DNA of 64,000 nt. Origin: Beutenbergia cavernae DSM 12333 (lineage in GTDB: Bacteria; Actinomycetota; Actinomycetes; Actinomycetales; Beutenbergiaceae). Below, piece after piece: positions 8,351 to 18,762 of this stretch. Numbering within the stretch: the stretch's first letter is position 1; each line of letters starts with the position of its first letter. The DNA lies in NCBI RefSeq assembly GCF_000023105.1, contig NC_012669.1, positions 2,605,025 to 2,669,024 of the forward strand, read 5' to 3'. The notes below the pieces were generated by a model. It saw only the letters and a list, made by a program, of their open reading frames with translations, was not told the origin of the DNA and did not search any database. The position numbers and the translations under genes were made by a program.

Positions 8351-9238
8351 ATGACCTTCAACGAGAACGCGAACGTCTCCGGCTCGCGCGTGCGCCGGGG
8401 CGGGCGCGGGCGCGGAGCGGCCATCGGCGGCGGGGTCGGCGGCCTCCTCGTCGTGGTGCTCGGGCTCGTGTTCGGGTTCGACCTGGGCGGCCTCGCTCCC
8501 GGCGACGGCGGCGAGCCCGTGGCCGGCGACGAGCCGACGTCCCTGGAGGACTGCCGAACGGGCGCCGACGCGAACGAGAACGTGGAGTGCCGGATGCAGG
8601 CGACGGCGTTGTCGCTGGACGCCTACTGGGAGGCGCAGCTGCCCACCCAGGGCGGCGTGGCCTACGACCAGCCGCCCTTCGAGCTGTTCACCGCGCAGAC
8701 GACGACGGCGTGCGGCGCGGCGTCGAGCGCCACCGGTCCGTTCTACTGCCCGCCCGATGCGACCGTGTACCTCGACGTGGCGTTCTTCGACCAGCTGACG
8801 TCCCGGTTCGGGGCGAGCAACGGGTCGCTCGCGCAGATGTACGTCGTCGCGCACGAGTTCGGTCACCACATCCAGAACCGGCTCGGCACGATGGACTCGA
8901 TCGACCGCTCCGGCACCGGCCCGACGTCCGACGGCGTCCGCCTGGAGCTGCAGGCCGACTGCTACGCCGGGATGTGGGTGCGCGGAGCGGCGACCACCCG
9001 GGACGACTCCGGCGTCACGTTCCTCGAGCCTCCCACCCGCCAGCAGATCGCCGACGCGCTCTCCGCGGCGGCCGCCGTCGGCGACGATCGCATCCAGTCG
9101 GCGGCGGGCGGCGCGGTGAACCCGGAGGCGTGGACGCACGGGTCGAGCGAGTCGCGGCAGCGGTGGTTCGGTGTGGGGTACGACCAGGGGTCGTTGGCGG
9201 CGTGCGACACGTTCGCCGTGTCGGGCTCGCAGCTCTGA
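8351..9238 (+). CDS. YpfJ-like neutral zinc metallopeptidase
   Basis: A 295-aa protein with one N-terminal transmembrane helix (about residues 23-43, after an Arg/Gly-rich cytoplasmic start) and an extracytoplasmic peptidase domain. The zinc motif VVAHEFGHHIQN (HEXXH) near residue 175 and the third-ligand region LELQADCYAGMW match the putative neutral zinc metallopeptidase family. Cysteine pairs in the outer domain may form disulfides. The substrate is unknown. ggag lies 5 bases before the ATG. It is isolated on the strand between bioY and the HNH gene. Confidence 0.88.
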   Translation: MTFNENANVSGSRVRRGGRGRGAAIGGGVGGLLVVVLGLVFGFDLGGLAPGDGGEPVAGDEPTSLEDCRTGADANENVECRMQATALSLDAYWEAQLPTQGGVAYDQPPFELFTAQTTTACGAASSATGPFYCPPDATVYLDVAFFDQLTSRFGASNGSLAQMYVVAHEFGHHIQNRLGTMDSIDRSGTGPTSDGVRLELQADCYAGMWVRGAATTRDDSGVTFLEPPTRQQIADALSAAAAVGDDRIQSAAGGAVNPEAWTHGSSESRQRWFGVGYDQGSLAACDTFAVSGSQL

Positions 9239-9359
9239 GTCGCTGAGCCCGGCGGGCCCTCCTGGGGTCTCCTGGGTGGCTCGTCCATGCTCGGGTTCTG
9301 GCGCATCGCCGTTGTCCACAGGCGGCGGCTGCCCTCGGCGGGATGTCGGAGGCTCCACC

Positions 9360-9365
9360 TATTAT
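9360..9365 (+). promoter_or_regulatory. -10 element of the mini-ORF/HNH transcript
   Basis: TATTAT ends 8 bases before an ATG at 9374, the leaderless arrangement. It is an unusually good -10 for this GC-rich sequence. Confidence 0.5.
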
Positions 9366-9381
9366 GGCAACAGATGTTCGA
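9366..9381. promoter_or_regulatory. SOS-box-like (LexA) sequence
   Basis: ggcaacagatgttcga matches the actinobacterial SOS consensus TCGAAC-N4-GTTCGA style (TCGAACATATGTTCGA) at 12 of 16 positions. The right half is perfect and the left half degenerate. It lies right behind the -10 and contains the mini-ORF ATG, so a repressor bound here would block transcription initiation. Binding is unproven. Confidence 0.35.
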
Positions 9382-9415
9382 ACCGGTCGACGGGCGAGGA
9401 GGTGGCAGCAGATGA
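9374..9415 (+). CDS. Leaderless 13-codon upstream ORF
   Basis: The ATG at 9374 lies 8 bases after a TATTAT hexamer and opens a frame encoding MFEPVDGRGGGSR. Its TGA overlaps the HNH gene ATG (ATGA at 9412-9415). The DNA of this peptide contains gaggaggt, the Shine-Dalgarno of the HNH gene, so ribosomes finishing the peptide could restart on the downstream start. It is too short to judge by homology; the evidence is the architecture. It may be a coupling leader rather than a functional peptide. Confidence 0.45.
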   Translation: MFEPVDGRGGGSR

Positions 9416-11274
9416 GTGCAGAGGTGGTGCCGGATGTGCTGCGTACCGCTGCCTCCCCGGCGAACGGGCCGCGTTCCTCGCGCGCCCTGCACGCTGTCGC
9501 TCCGGCGCGGATGACGTCACCGCGCGGCTCGGGCGTTCTTCGTTCCTCGGGCTCCCCGAGCTCCGCCGACCCGTCCGGTTCGGCGGCGTCGGCGTCGGCG
9601 TCGACGTCGACGGGCGATCCGGACGTCGTGTCGAACGCCCGCGCGGTGCTCCTCGCCGTCGAGGCGCTCGGCGTCGCGGTCAGCGACGTCCGCTCCGGCC
9701 GAGAAGTCGCCGAGGAAGCTGCTCTCCGCGAGGCGGTCGCGGTGCTCGACCGCGCAGAGGCTCTCATCCGCGTGAACCGTGGCCACGTGCTGGGCGTCAT
9801 CCGCGAGGAAGGGCGGTGGGCGGTCGACGGCGACCGTGACTTCGCCGGCTGGCGGGCCCGCACGTCCGGGCAGGGGCGCGGTGCGGCGCGTCGGGAGGCG
9901 ACGCTCGCCGACGGGCTTGACGCCCTGCCCGGGACGGCGGAGGCCGTTGCCACGGGTGAGGTGAGTCTCGGGCACGCGGACGTCCTGACGTCCCTCCTCG
10001 CGGAGGCGTCGCCTGCTGTGAAGGAACGGCTGGCGTCGGGCGGGGAGAGCGAGCTCCTGCCGACGGCGGTGCAGACCGACGTGCCGACGTTCCGGAAGAA
10101 GGCACAAGCGTGGGCGGGGCGGATCGACGCCGATCAGGCGGACCGCGACGCGGAGAGCGTGCGTGCCCGCCGGTTCCTCCGGATCACGGGCGGGAACCGG
10201 GGCACCCGGATCGAAGGCCTCCTGGACCCGCTTGCCGGCGCGACACTGCGAACCGCTCTCGAAGCACTGACGCCCGCACCCGCAGCGTCGGACCTGCGCA
10301 CCCCGGATCAGCGGCGCGCGGACGCCCTTGTCGACCTCGCCGGGCGGGTCCTGGCGTCCGGGACCGAGAAGCCGGGGGCGCAGGTTCGGCCTCACCTCAA
10401 CCTGCTCGTCCCGTATGACACGTGGCTGCTCTTGCGCCGCCGTCCGACGTCCACCTGCGCAGGCGAGGCCGCGGGCGATCCGACCGTGGGCGACGTTGCC
10501 ATGGGCGGCGAGGCCGTGGGCGGCGAGGCCGTGGGCGGCGAGGCCGTGGGCGACGTCGCCGTGGGCGACGTCGCCGTGGGCGCGGCACCTGGCGTGCGAT
10601 CCGGCTCCCGCGGCTCCGGCTCAGCGGACGAGGTCCCGCTCGCCGAGCTGGAGGACGGCACACTCGTCCCGTTCGGCGTCCTGGAGACGCTCGCGTGCGA
10701 CTGCGAGATGACCCGGATCGTGCTCGACGCGGACGGCGTCCCTCTCGACGTCGGGCAGACACAACGCTCGTACACCAGGGAGCTGCGGCGAGCGGCCCTG
10801 GCGCGGGACCGGCACTGCCGCTGGCCCGGTTGCTCGATCCGTGCCTCCTGGTGCGAGGTGCACCACCGGATCTGGTACTCGCACGGAGGCGCGACCTCGC
10901 TCGAGAACGCGATCACGCTGTGCGTCTTCCACCACCACGAGGTCCACCGACGTCACCTCGGCATCGACGTCATACCCGGCGGCCACCACTTTCGACGGCG
11001 CGACGGCTCCACCCTAGGCACCAGCACCCGCCTCCAGGACGACCTCCTCGTGCCCGCGATGCGACCTACGGTGGCGGCGCCTTCCGCCGTGGTCGAGAAC
11101 GTTGTGCCGGAACGGCAGGATCGGTCAGCTTCTGGTTCGGCGGAGCCACTCGGATCGGATCCACCGCGGAGACCAGAAGCCGACTTGTCCGGGGCTTCTC
11201 CGCCGGGCGGACTCACGTCACCTCCGGCGGCGGCACCAGGGCTGTGGAACTCGGACGAGCCGCCGCCGTGGTGA
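9412..11274 (+). CDS. DUF222 / HNH endonuclease domain protein
   Basis: A 620-aa protein. The N-terminal and middle part (about residues 80-330) is the DUF222 region, with LIRVNRGHVLGVIREEG, GHADVLTSLLAEASP and GLLDPLAGATLRTALEAL. The C-terminal HNH nuclease is CRWPGCSIRASWCEVHH, then NAITLCVFHHHEVHR, with both zinc CxxC/HH elements intact. Between them (residues about 359-388) is a run of five-residue repeats VGGEA/VGDVA coded by 15-bp tandem repeats. The start at 9412 is chosen for gaggaggt just upstream; a longer frame from 9343 exists. Such genes are usually multicopy in actinobacteria, and their function is unsettled. The Ser/Pro-rich ends are variable. Confidence 0.85.
   Translation: MSAEVVPDVLRTAASPANGPRSSRALHAVAPARMTSPRGSGVLRSSGSPSSADPSGSAASASASTSTGDPDVVSNARAVLLAVEALGVAVSDVRSGREVAEEAALREAVAVLDRAEALIRVNRGHVLGVIREEGRWAVDGDRDFAGWRARTSGQGRGAARREATLADGLDALPGTAEAVATGEVSLGHADVLTSLLAEASPAVKERLASGGESELLPTAVQTDVPTFRKKAQAWAGRIDADQADRDAESVRARRFLRITGGNRGTRIEGLLDPLAGATLRTALEALTPAPAASDLRTPDQRRADALVDLAGRVLASGTEKPGAQVRPHLNLLVPYDTWLLLRRRPTSTCAGEAAGDPTVGDVAMGGEAVGGEAVGGEAVGDVAVGDVAVGAAPGVRSGSRGSGSADEVPLAELEDGTLVPFGVLETLACDCEMTRIVLDADGVPLDVGQTQRSYTRELRRAALARDRHCRWPGCSIRASWCEVHHRIWYSHGGATSLENAITLCVFHHHEVHRRHLGIDVIPGGHHFRRRDGSTLGTSTRLQDDLLVPAMRPTVAAPSAVVENVVPERQDRSASGSAEPLGSDPPRRPEADLSGASPPGGLTSPPAAAPGLWNSDEPPPW
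10486..10575 (+). repeat. Six 15-bp tandem repeats inside the HNH gene
   Basis: Six in-frame units of the type gtgggcggcgaggcc or gtgggcgacgtcgcc follow each other without gaps and encode alternating VGGEA and VGDVA pentapeptides. They form a linker between DUF222 and HNH. The near-identity suggests recent slippage expansion. Confidence 0.9.
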
Positions 11275-11496
11275 CGCACTGCGGCACTCGAGGCCAAGCC
11301 TCTGGAGACGTTGGGCCACGTCGCGTTCATGGGTGGCGAGCGACGACGACCGCGGGTCGGCGTCGTCGCGCGAGCTCGGGACGACGAGCTGCGCTGACCA
11401 ATGTGCGGTCGCCGGGCGAGGCCGAGCTAGAACTACCGACCCCCGGCCACCTGAGCGACGGGAAGACTCGAGCGACGACCGACGCGTGCGAGCGCC
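11275..11496. other. Gene-free stretch between HNH gene and repeat array
   Basis: These 222 bases separate the HNH stop from the tandem array behind sufT. I see several short GC-rich inverted repeats (for example cgacgacc and ggtcggcgtcgtcg near 11343-11368) that could terminate transcription from either side. I see no credible ORF with a start signal, no tRNA fold and no promoter-like hexamer pair. Confidence 0.5.
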
Positions 11497-11725
11497 AGAC
11501 GTTGAGCCGATCGCGCGAGCTCCAGACGTTGAAGCGGATCAGCCCGAAGGGGCAGACGTTGAAGCAGATCACCCCGAAGGGTCAGACGTTGAAGCAGATC
11601 ACCCCGAAGGGTCAGACGTTGAAGCCGATCGCCCGAAGGGTCAGACGTTGAGCCGATCGCGCGAGCGCTAGACGTTTGAGCCGATCGCCCGAATGGTCAG
11701 ACGTTGAAGCCGATCGCCCGGAGCT
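11497..11725. repeat. Eight-unit tandem array derived from the sufT 3' end
   Basis: Units begin at 11497, 11524, 11554, 11584, 11614, 11643, 11670 and 11699, each with agacgttg followed by gcngatc and a cg-rich tail, 27-30 bases apart. The last unit is the actual sufT 3' end: read on the minus strand it encodes the final residues RAIGFNV and the stop. The other seven are noncoding copies beyond the stop, most still carrying TGA in register. Three central units are nearly identical at exactly 30 bases. It looks like repeated slippage or unequal exchange starting from the gene end. Confidence 0.92.
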
Positions 11726-12124
11726 GCTCGCGGCCGGAGGCGGTGATCTTGTCCGGTCCCCACGGTGGCATCCAGACCCAGTTGATGCGCTGCCCGGCGA
11801 CGAGGCCCTCGAGCGCCTGGGCGGCCTGGTCCTCGATGACGTCGGTCAGCGGGCAGGCCGCCGACGTGAGCGTCATGTCGATGACCGCCTCGTTGTTGCC
11901 GTCGATGACGACTCCGTAGACCAATCCGAGGTCGACGACGTTGATACCGAGCTCGGGGTCGATGACGTCGCGCAGCGCTTCCTCGACGTCGGCGACGTTC
12001 GGCGCCGCGCCGACGGTCGTCCCGGCGTCCGCGGCGGGTGCGCCGGTGGACTCCGCAGCGCCCGCCGCCGAGGCGGACGGGGCCGAGGTGGGCGTCTCTG
12101 CGACCTGATCCGTGACCTGATCCG

Positions 12125-12128
<4 letters not shown>
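11697..12128 (-). CDS. sufT: SufT, MIP18/DUF59 Fe-S assembly protein
   Basis: A 143-aa protein. An Ala/Thr-rich N-terminal tail of about 40 residues is followed by the DUF59/MIP18 domain with DVIDPELGINVVDLGLVY, MTLTSAACPLTDVI (the conserved cysteine) and VWMPPWGPDKITASGREQL. SufT helps mature Fe-S proteins in bacteria with SUF systems. The ATG at 12128 overlaps the sufU stop (ATGA) and follows ggaggag, so it is the last gene of the operon. Its 3' end is the source of the tandem array that follows. Confidence 0.92.
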
Positions 12129-14775
<2,647 letters not shown>

Positions 14776-14776
<1 letters not shown>

Positions 14777-15117
14777 CAGTTCTCTCCTTGGTTGTCGACG
14801 TCCACGAGGATCTCCTCGCCGTCGATGGTCACGGGGTAGACAGGGACGGGACGCGTGGCGGGCAGGCCGAGCGGCTGACCGGTGCGCAGGTCGAAGACCG
14901 ACCCGTGCAGCCAGCACTCGACGGTGCACCCTTCGATCTCGCCCTCCGAGAGCGAGACCTGGCCGTGCGAGCACACGTCCGAGATGGCGTGGATCGACCC
15001 GTCGTCGGCACACACGACAGCGACCTCGACGAGCGACCCGTCGGCGGCGTCGAGCTCGACGCGCACGGCGGTGCCGGGTGGCACGTCCGCGACACGTGCC
15101 GCGGCCTGGTGGGTCAT
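14776..15117 (-). CDS. Rieske-type [2Fe-2S] ferredoxin in the suf operon
   Basis: A 113-aa Rieske protein without signal or membrane segment. The cluster motifs are CSHGQV (C-x-H) and CWLHGSVFDL (C-x2-H), separated by 17 residues as in NdmA/CarAc-like ferredoxins. It lies between sufD and sufC and is coupled to sufC by TGATG. Its redox partner is unknown; a role in electron supply or as a client/reporter of cluster assembly is inferred from position. It starts with ATG, 10 bases downstream of the sufD stop. Confidence 0.9.
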
Positions 15118-15127
15118 GCGCAGGGCC

Positions 15128-16327
15128 TCACTCGCCGGTGTGGGAGAGCTCGACCTCGATCGCCGCGATCAGCCGCTCCTCGATGCTCGGCACACCGATC
15201 TGCTGGATGAGCTCGGCGAAGAAGCCGCGGACGACCAGACGGCGTGCCGTGGCCTCCGGGATCCCGCGCGACTTGAGGTAGAACAGCTGCTCGTCGTCGA
15301 AGCGACCGGTCGCGCTCGCGTGCCCGGCCCCCTCGATCTCGCCGGTCTCGATCTCGAGGTTCGGCACCGAGTCCGCCCGCGCGCCGTCCGTGAGGACGAG
15401 GTTGCGGTTGAGCTCGTACGTGTCGGTGCCCTCGGCCTCCTTGCGGATGAGGACGTCGCCCACCCAGACGCTGCGCGCGCCGTCGCCCTGGAGGGCGCCC
15501 TTGTACGTGACGCGACTCGTGCAGTGCGGCTGGGCGTGGTCGACGAAGAGGCGGTGCTCCTGGTGCTGGCCGGCGTCCGCGTAGTACAGCCCGAGCATCT
15601 CGACGTTGCCGCCGGTGCCCGTGAACGCGGCGTCCGGGGTGAGGCGCACGACGTCGCCGCCGAGCGTCACCACGATGTGCTTGAGCGAGGCGTCACGGCC
15701 GACGCTCGCCCGGTGGCTCGCGACGTGCACGGCTCCCGCGTCCCAGTCCTGCACCGAGACCAGGGTGAGCTTCGCGCCGTCGTGCACGACGATCTCGACC
15801 GTCTGCGCGAGCTCGGCCCCGCCGGTGTGGTCCAGCACGACGACCGCCTCGCTGAACGTCTCGGCGATCACCGTGACGTGGGCCGCTGACGGCGACACGT
15901 CCTCGCGCGAGGACGCGCCGCGCAGCGCGATGGTCGTCTCGGTCTCCGCGACGTGGTTGGCCGGCACCGTGACGACGGTCGCCTCGCGGAACCCCTCCCA
16001 CGCCGCTGCGGCGATGCGGTCGCCCGGGGCGCCCGCGACACCCAGCCGGGAGTCGTGGTGGTCGACGATCTCGACGCCGACGCCCGGCGCCGCGCTCACC
16101 TCGACGCGCGGTCCGGTGCCTGTGAGCTCGCCGGCGAACAGGCGCTGCAGCCGCTGGACCGGGGAGAACCGCCACTCCTCCTCGCGCCCGTTCGGCAGCG
16201 GGAAGTCCGCCAAGGCGAACGACGACGCGCGGTCGGCTCGCGACGACTCGGGGTGCGTGCCTCCGCCGTGCGTGTGCGCGGCATCCGCCTGCGCCCGGGA
16301 GTGATCGGTGGTCATCGCCTGAGCCAT
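15128..16327 (-). CDS. sufD: SufD, Fe-S cluster scaffold subunit
   Basis: A 399-aa protein with a His/Ala-rich N-terminus (about 35 residues), then FPLPNGREEEWRFSPVQRL, a beta-helix core, and the C-terminal SufB/D signature GRFDDEQLFYLKSRGIPEATARRLVVRGFF. The core includes HCTSRVTYKGAL with the conserved His/Cys region. It pairs with SufB to hold the nascent cluster. The first ATG shares a base with the sufB stop (TGATG); an ATG 4 codons later is also possible. Confidence 0.95.
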   Translation of the reverse strand: MAQAMTTDHSRAQADAAHTHGGGTHPESSRADRASSFALADFPLPNGREEEWRFSPVQRLQRLFAGELTGTGPRVEVSAAPGVGVEIVDHHDSRLGVAGAPGDRIAAAAWEGFREATVVTVPANHVAETETTIALRGASSREDVSPSAAHVTVIAETFSEAVVVLDHTGGAELAQTVEIVVHDGAKLTLVSVQDWDAGAVHVASHRASVGRDASLKHIVVTLGGDVVRLTPDAAFTGTGGNVEMLGLYYADAGQHQEHRLFVDHAQPHCTSRVTYKGALQGDGARSVWVGDVLIRKEAEGTDTYELNRNLVLTDGARADSVPNLEIETGEIEGAGHASATGRFDDEQLFYLKSRGIPEATARRLVVRGFFAELIQQIGVPSIEERLIAAIEVELSHTGE

Positions 16328-17766
16328 CAACCCACGGCCCCTTCCATCTGAAGCTCGATGAGGCGGTTGAGCTCGAGGGCGTACTCCATGGGCAGCTCGC
16401 GCGCGATGGGCTCGACGAACCCGCGCACGATCATGGCCATCGCCTCGGTCTCGGGCATGCCTCGGGACATGAGGTAGAACAGCTGGTCCTCGCTCACCTT
16501 CGAGACCGTCGCCTCGTGACCCATCTCGACGTCGTCCTCGCGGACGTCGACGTACGGGTACGTGTCGGAGCGGGAGACGGTGTCGACGAGCAGCGCGTCG
16601 CACAGCACGTTGGACTTGCTCGCCTCGGCGCCGTCGAGCACCTGGACGAGACCGCGGTAGGACGCCCGGCCGCCGCCGCGGGCCACCGACTTCGACACGA
16701 TCGAGCTCGACGTGTGCGGCGCCATGTGGACCATCTTCGAGCCGGTGTCCTGGTGCTGGTCGGCACCCGCGAACGCGATGGACAGCGTCTCACCGCGCGC
16801 GTGCTCGCCCATGAGGTAGACGGCCGGGTACTTCATCGTGACCTTCGACCCGATGTTGCCGTCGATCCACTCCATGGTGGCGCCCTGCGCGGCCGTGGCG
16901 CGCTTCGTCACGAGGTTGTACACGTTGTTCGACCAGTTCTGGATCGTCGTGTACCGGACGCGGGCGTCCTTCTTCACGATGATCTCGACGACCGCCGAGT
17001 GGAGGGAGTCGCTCGAGTAGATCGGCGCGGTGCAGCCCTCGACGTAGTGCACGTACGAGCCCTCGTCCGCGATGATCAGCGTCCGCTCGAACTGGCCCAT
17101 GTTCTCCGTGTTGATCCGGAAGTAGGCCTGCAGCGGGATCTCGACGTGGACACCCTTCGGGACGTACACGAAGGACCCGCCGGACCACACGGCCGTGTTG
17201 AGCGCCGCGAACTTGTTGTCACCGGAGGGGATGACCGAGCCGAAGTACTCCTCGAAGATCTCCGGGTGCTCGCGCAGCCCGGTGTCCGTGTCGAGGAAGA
17301 GCACGCCCTGCCGCTCGAGCTCCTCGTTGATCTGGTGGTACACGACCTCGGACTCGTACTGCGCCGCGACGCCCGCCACGAGGCGCTGCTTCTCGGCCTC
17401 GGGGATGCCGAGCCGGTCGTACGTGTTCTTGATGTCCTCGGGCAGGTCCTCCCACGAGGCGGCCTGCTTCTCCGTGGACCGCACGAAGTACTTGATGTTG
17501 TCGAAGTCGATGTCCGACAGGTCGGCGCCCCAGGTGGGCATCGGCTTGCGGTCGAACAACCGCAGCGCCTTGAGCCGCCGCTGCAGCATCCACTCGGGCT
17601 CGTTCTTGAGCGCGGAGATGTTCCGGACGACGTCCTCGGACAGGCCGCGCTGCGCGGTCGCGCCCGCGACGTCCGTGTCGTGCCACCCGAAGGTGTAGTT
17701 GCCGATGGACGCGATGGTCTCGTCCTGCGTCATCGGCTCGGTCGCCGGAGTGGCTTCGGTGGTCAT
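16327..17766 (-). CDS. sufB: SufB, Fe-S cluster scaffold subunit
   Basis: A 479-aa SUF scaffold protein with the very conserved blocks [48 protein letters not shown]-like [15 protein letters not shown], and [17 protein letters not shown]. The C-terminus is [29 protein letters not shown]. It forms the SufBC2D complex where clusters are built. The ATG at 17766 overlaps the sufR stop (ATGA). No intein is present, unlike M. tuberculosis SufB, which is known to carry one. Confidence 0.97.
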   Translation of the reverse strand: MTTEATPATEPMTQDETIASIGNYTFGWHDTDVAGATAQRGLSEDVVRNISALKNEPEWMLQRRLKALRLFDRKPMPTWGADLSDIDFDNIKYFVRSTEKQAASWEDLPEDIKNTYDRLGIPEAEKQRLVAGVAAQYESEVVYHQINEELERQGVLFLDTDTGLREHPEIFEEYFGSVIPSGDNKFAALNTAVWSGGSFVYVPKGVHVEIPLQAYFRINTENMGQFERTLIIADEGSYVHYVEGCTAPIYSSDSLHSAVVEIIVKKDARVRYTTIQNWSNNVYNLVTKRATAAQGATMEWIDGNIGSKVTMKYPAVYLMGEHARGETLSIAFAGADQHQDTGSKMVHMAPHTSSSIVSKSVARGGGRASYRGLVQVLDGAEASKSNVLCDALLVDTVSRSDTYPYVDVREDDVEMGHEATVSKVSEDQLFYLMSRGMPETEAMAMIVRGFVEPIARELPMEYALELNRLIELQMEGAVG

Positions 17767-18575
17767 GCGGTTCCTTCCCTGACGGGGTCGGGCGGCCTGC
17801 GGCTGCTGACGGTTCTGCCCGGAGCGTCCGGGACGTGCGGGAGGACGGCGGGCGGTGCGGTGGTCGCGGGCACGTGCGTGGTGCACGCGTGGTGCCCCGA
17901 GGCGATCGTCGCCAGGCGCTGCACGTGCGTGCCGAGCAGGCGGGCGAACGCCCGCGTCTCGGCCTCGCACAGCTGCGGGAACTGGGCGGCGACCTGCTGC
18001 ACCGGGCAGTGGCCCTGGCACAGCTGGAGCGCGAGGAGCGACGGTAGCGGACGACTGGACGCCGCGTACCCGTCGTCCGTGAGCGCGGCCGCGAGGGCAC
18101 GGGTACGGGCGTCGACGTCGTGCCCCGCCGCCTCGACGATCGGTGCGTAGCGCCGTTCCAGCTCGGCCTCGCGCTGGTCGGCGAAGCGGTCGAGCGCGTC
18201 CGGGCCGGCGACGACGGTGAGGTAGCGCAGCAGGTCGGCCGCGAGGTCGGACGAGGCGTCCGGGCGGGCGTCGTGCGCAGCGAGCGCGGCGACGTACCGC
18301 TTCGGCGGACGCCCGCGCCCTCGGTGCGCGCTCGCGGGCGGCGCCTGCACGGCGATCTGCCCCGACGCCTCGAGCGCGCCGAGGTGCCGGCGCACGCCGG
18401 CCGGCGTGAGGTCGAGCAGGTCGGCGAGCCGGGCGGCCTCGATCGGGCCACGCTGGAGGACGAGATCGCGAACGCGCTCGCGCGTGGAGGCGTCGTGGTC
18501 GTGCTCGAGGTGCGTGGGGGCGGCGGCCGGCATCGGCTGCGGCGCGGAGACGTGCGCGGTGGCCGGTGTGGGCAT
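17763..18575 (-). CDS. sufR: SufR, Fe-S-sensing repressor of the suf operon
   Basis: A 270-aa regulator. An N-terminal winged helix ([22 protein letters not shown], then a wing with [10 protein letters not shown]) is followed by a helical domain and the cluster ligands [21 protein letters not shown]. This spacing of cysteines is the SufR signature. When its cluster is lost, repression of suf is relieved. It is first in the operon, as in mycobacteria. I chose the ATG at 18575, giving a leader of about 55 bases; a longer frame to 18665 would cross the proposed promoter. The C-terminal 40 residues are Pro/Ala-rich. Confidence 0.93.
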   Translation of the reverse strand: MPTPATAHVSAPQPMPAAAPTHLEHDHDASTRERVRDLVLQRGPIEAARLADLLDLTPAGVRRHLGALEASGQIAVQAPPASAHRGRGRPPKRYVAALAAHDARPDASSDLAADLLRYLTVVAGPDALDRFADQREAELERRYAPIVEAAGHDVDARTRALAAALTDDGYAASSRPLPSLLALQLCQGHCPVQQVAAQFPQLCEAETRAFARLLGTHVQRLATIASGHHACTTHVPATTAPPAVLPHVPDAPGRTVSSRRPPDPVREGTA

Positions 18576-18630
18576 GGTGCCTCCCCTCACGATCGACGGT
18601 GGGTCCGGCCGGGAGACCGGCCGTAGTTTT

Positions 18631-18665
18631 GACAACATTGTCGTTGCTAATATCGATTCCTTCAA
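18631..18665 (-). promoter_or_regulatory. suf promoter with overlapping palindrome
   Basis: On the minus strand TTGAAG (18660-18665) and GACAAT (18637-18642) are separated by exactly 17 bases. The -10 is half of the perfect palindrome gacaa-ca-ttgtc at 18631-18642. A repressor on this palindrome would occlude RNA polymerase, so it is the best candidate SufR operator. The stretch is AT-rich compared with its flanks. Confidence 0.6.
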
Positions 18666-18748
18666 GCAAGGCGACCCTCAGCGGGAGGTGAGGAACCTCA
18701 CGCGCGGCCGCCGTCGTCGGCGCAGCACGTCCACGGTGAGGCCCCACC

Positions 18749-18754
18749 TAGACT
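18749..18754 (+). promoter_or_regulatory. Leaderless-type -10 for the ABC exporter
   Basis: TAGACT is followed by 8 bases and then GTG at 18763, with no RBS. The divergent suf promoter lies about 85 bases away. Confidence 0.55.
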
Positions 18755-18762
18755 TGGCGCTC

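Noticed and set aside
9015-9953. A 312-codon minus-strand frame opposite the metallopeptidase end and HNH start
   Set aside because: Ser/Arg/Pro-rich shadow composition; it would cross the TATTAT promoter and both recognised plus-strand genes.
11497-11725. A CRISPR array
   Set aside because: The units adjoin without unique spacers, vary from 27 to 30 bases as a whole, and derive from the sufT coding end. No cas genes are near.
16327-17766. An intein within SufB
   Set aside because: Known from M. tuberculosis, so looked for, but the SufB frame is of normal length and conserved blocks are uninterrupted.
16516-18150. A long plus-strand open frame (over 500 codons) opposite sufB and sufR
   Set aside because: It has the reversed codon bias of an antisense frame in GC-rich DNA and no RBS, while sufB on the other strand is unmistakable. 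The same applies to long frames opposite the ABC-F, pyrG, argG and pheT genes.
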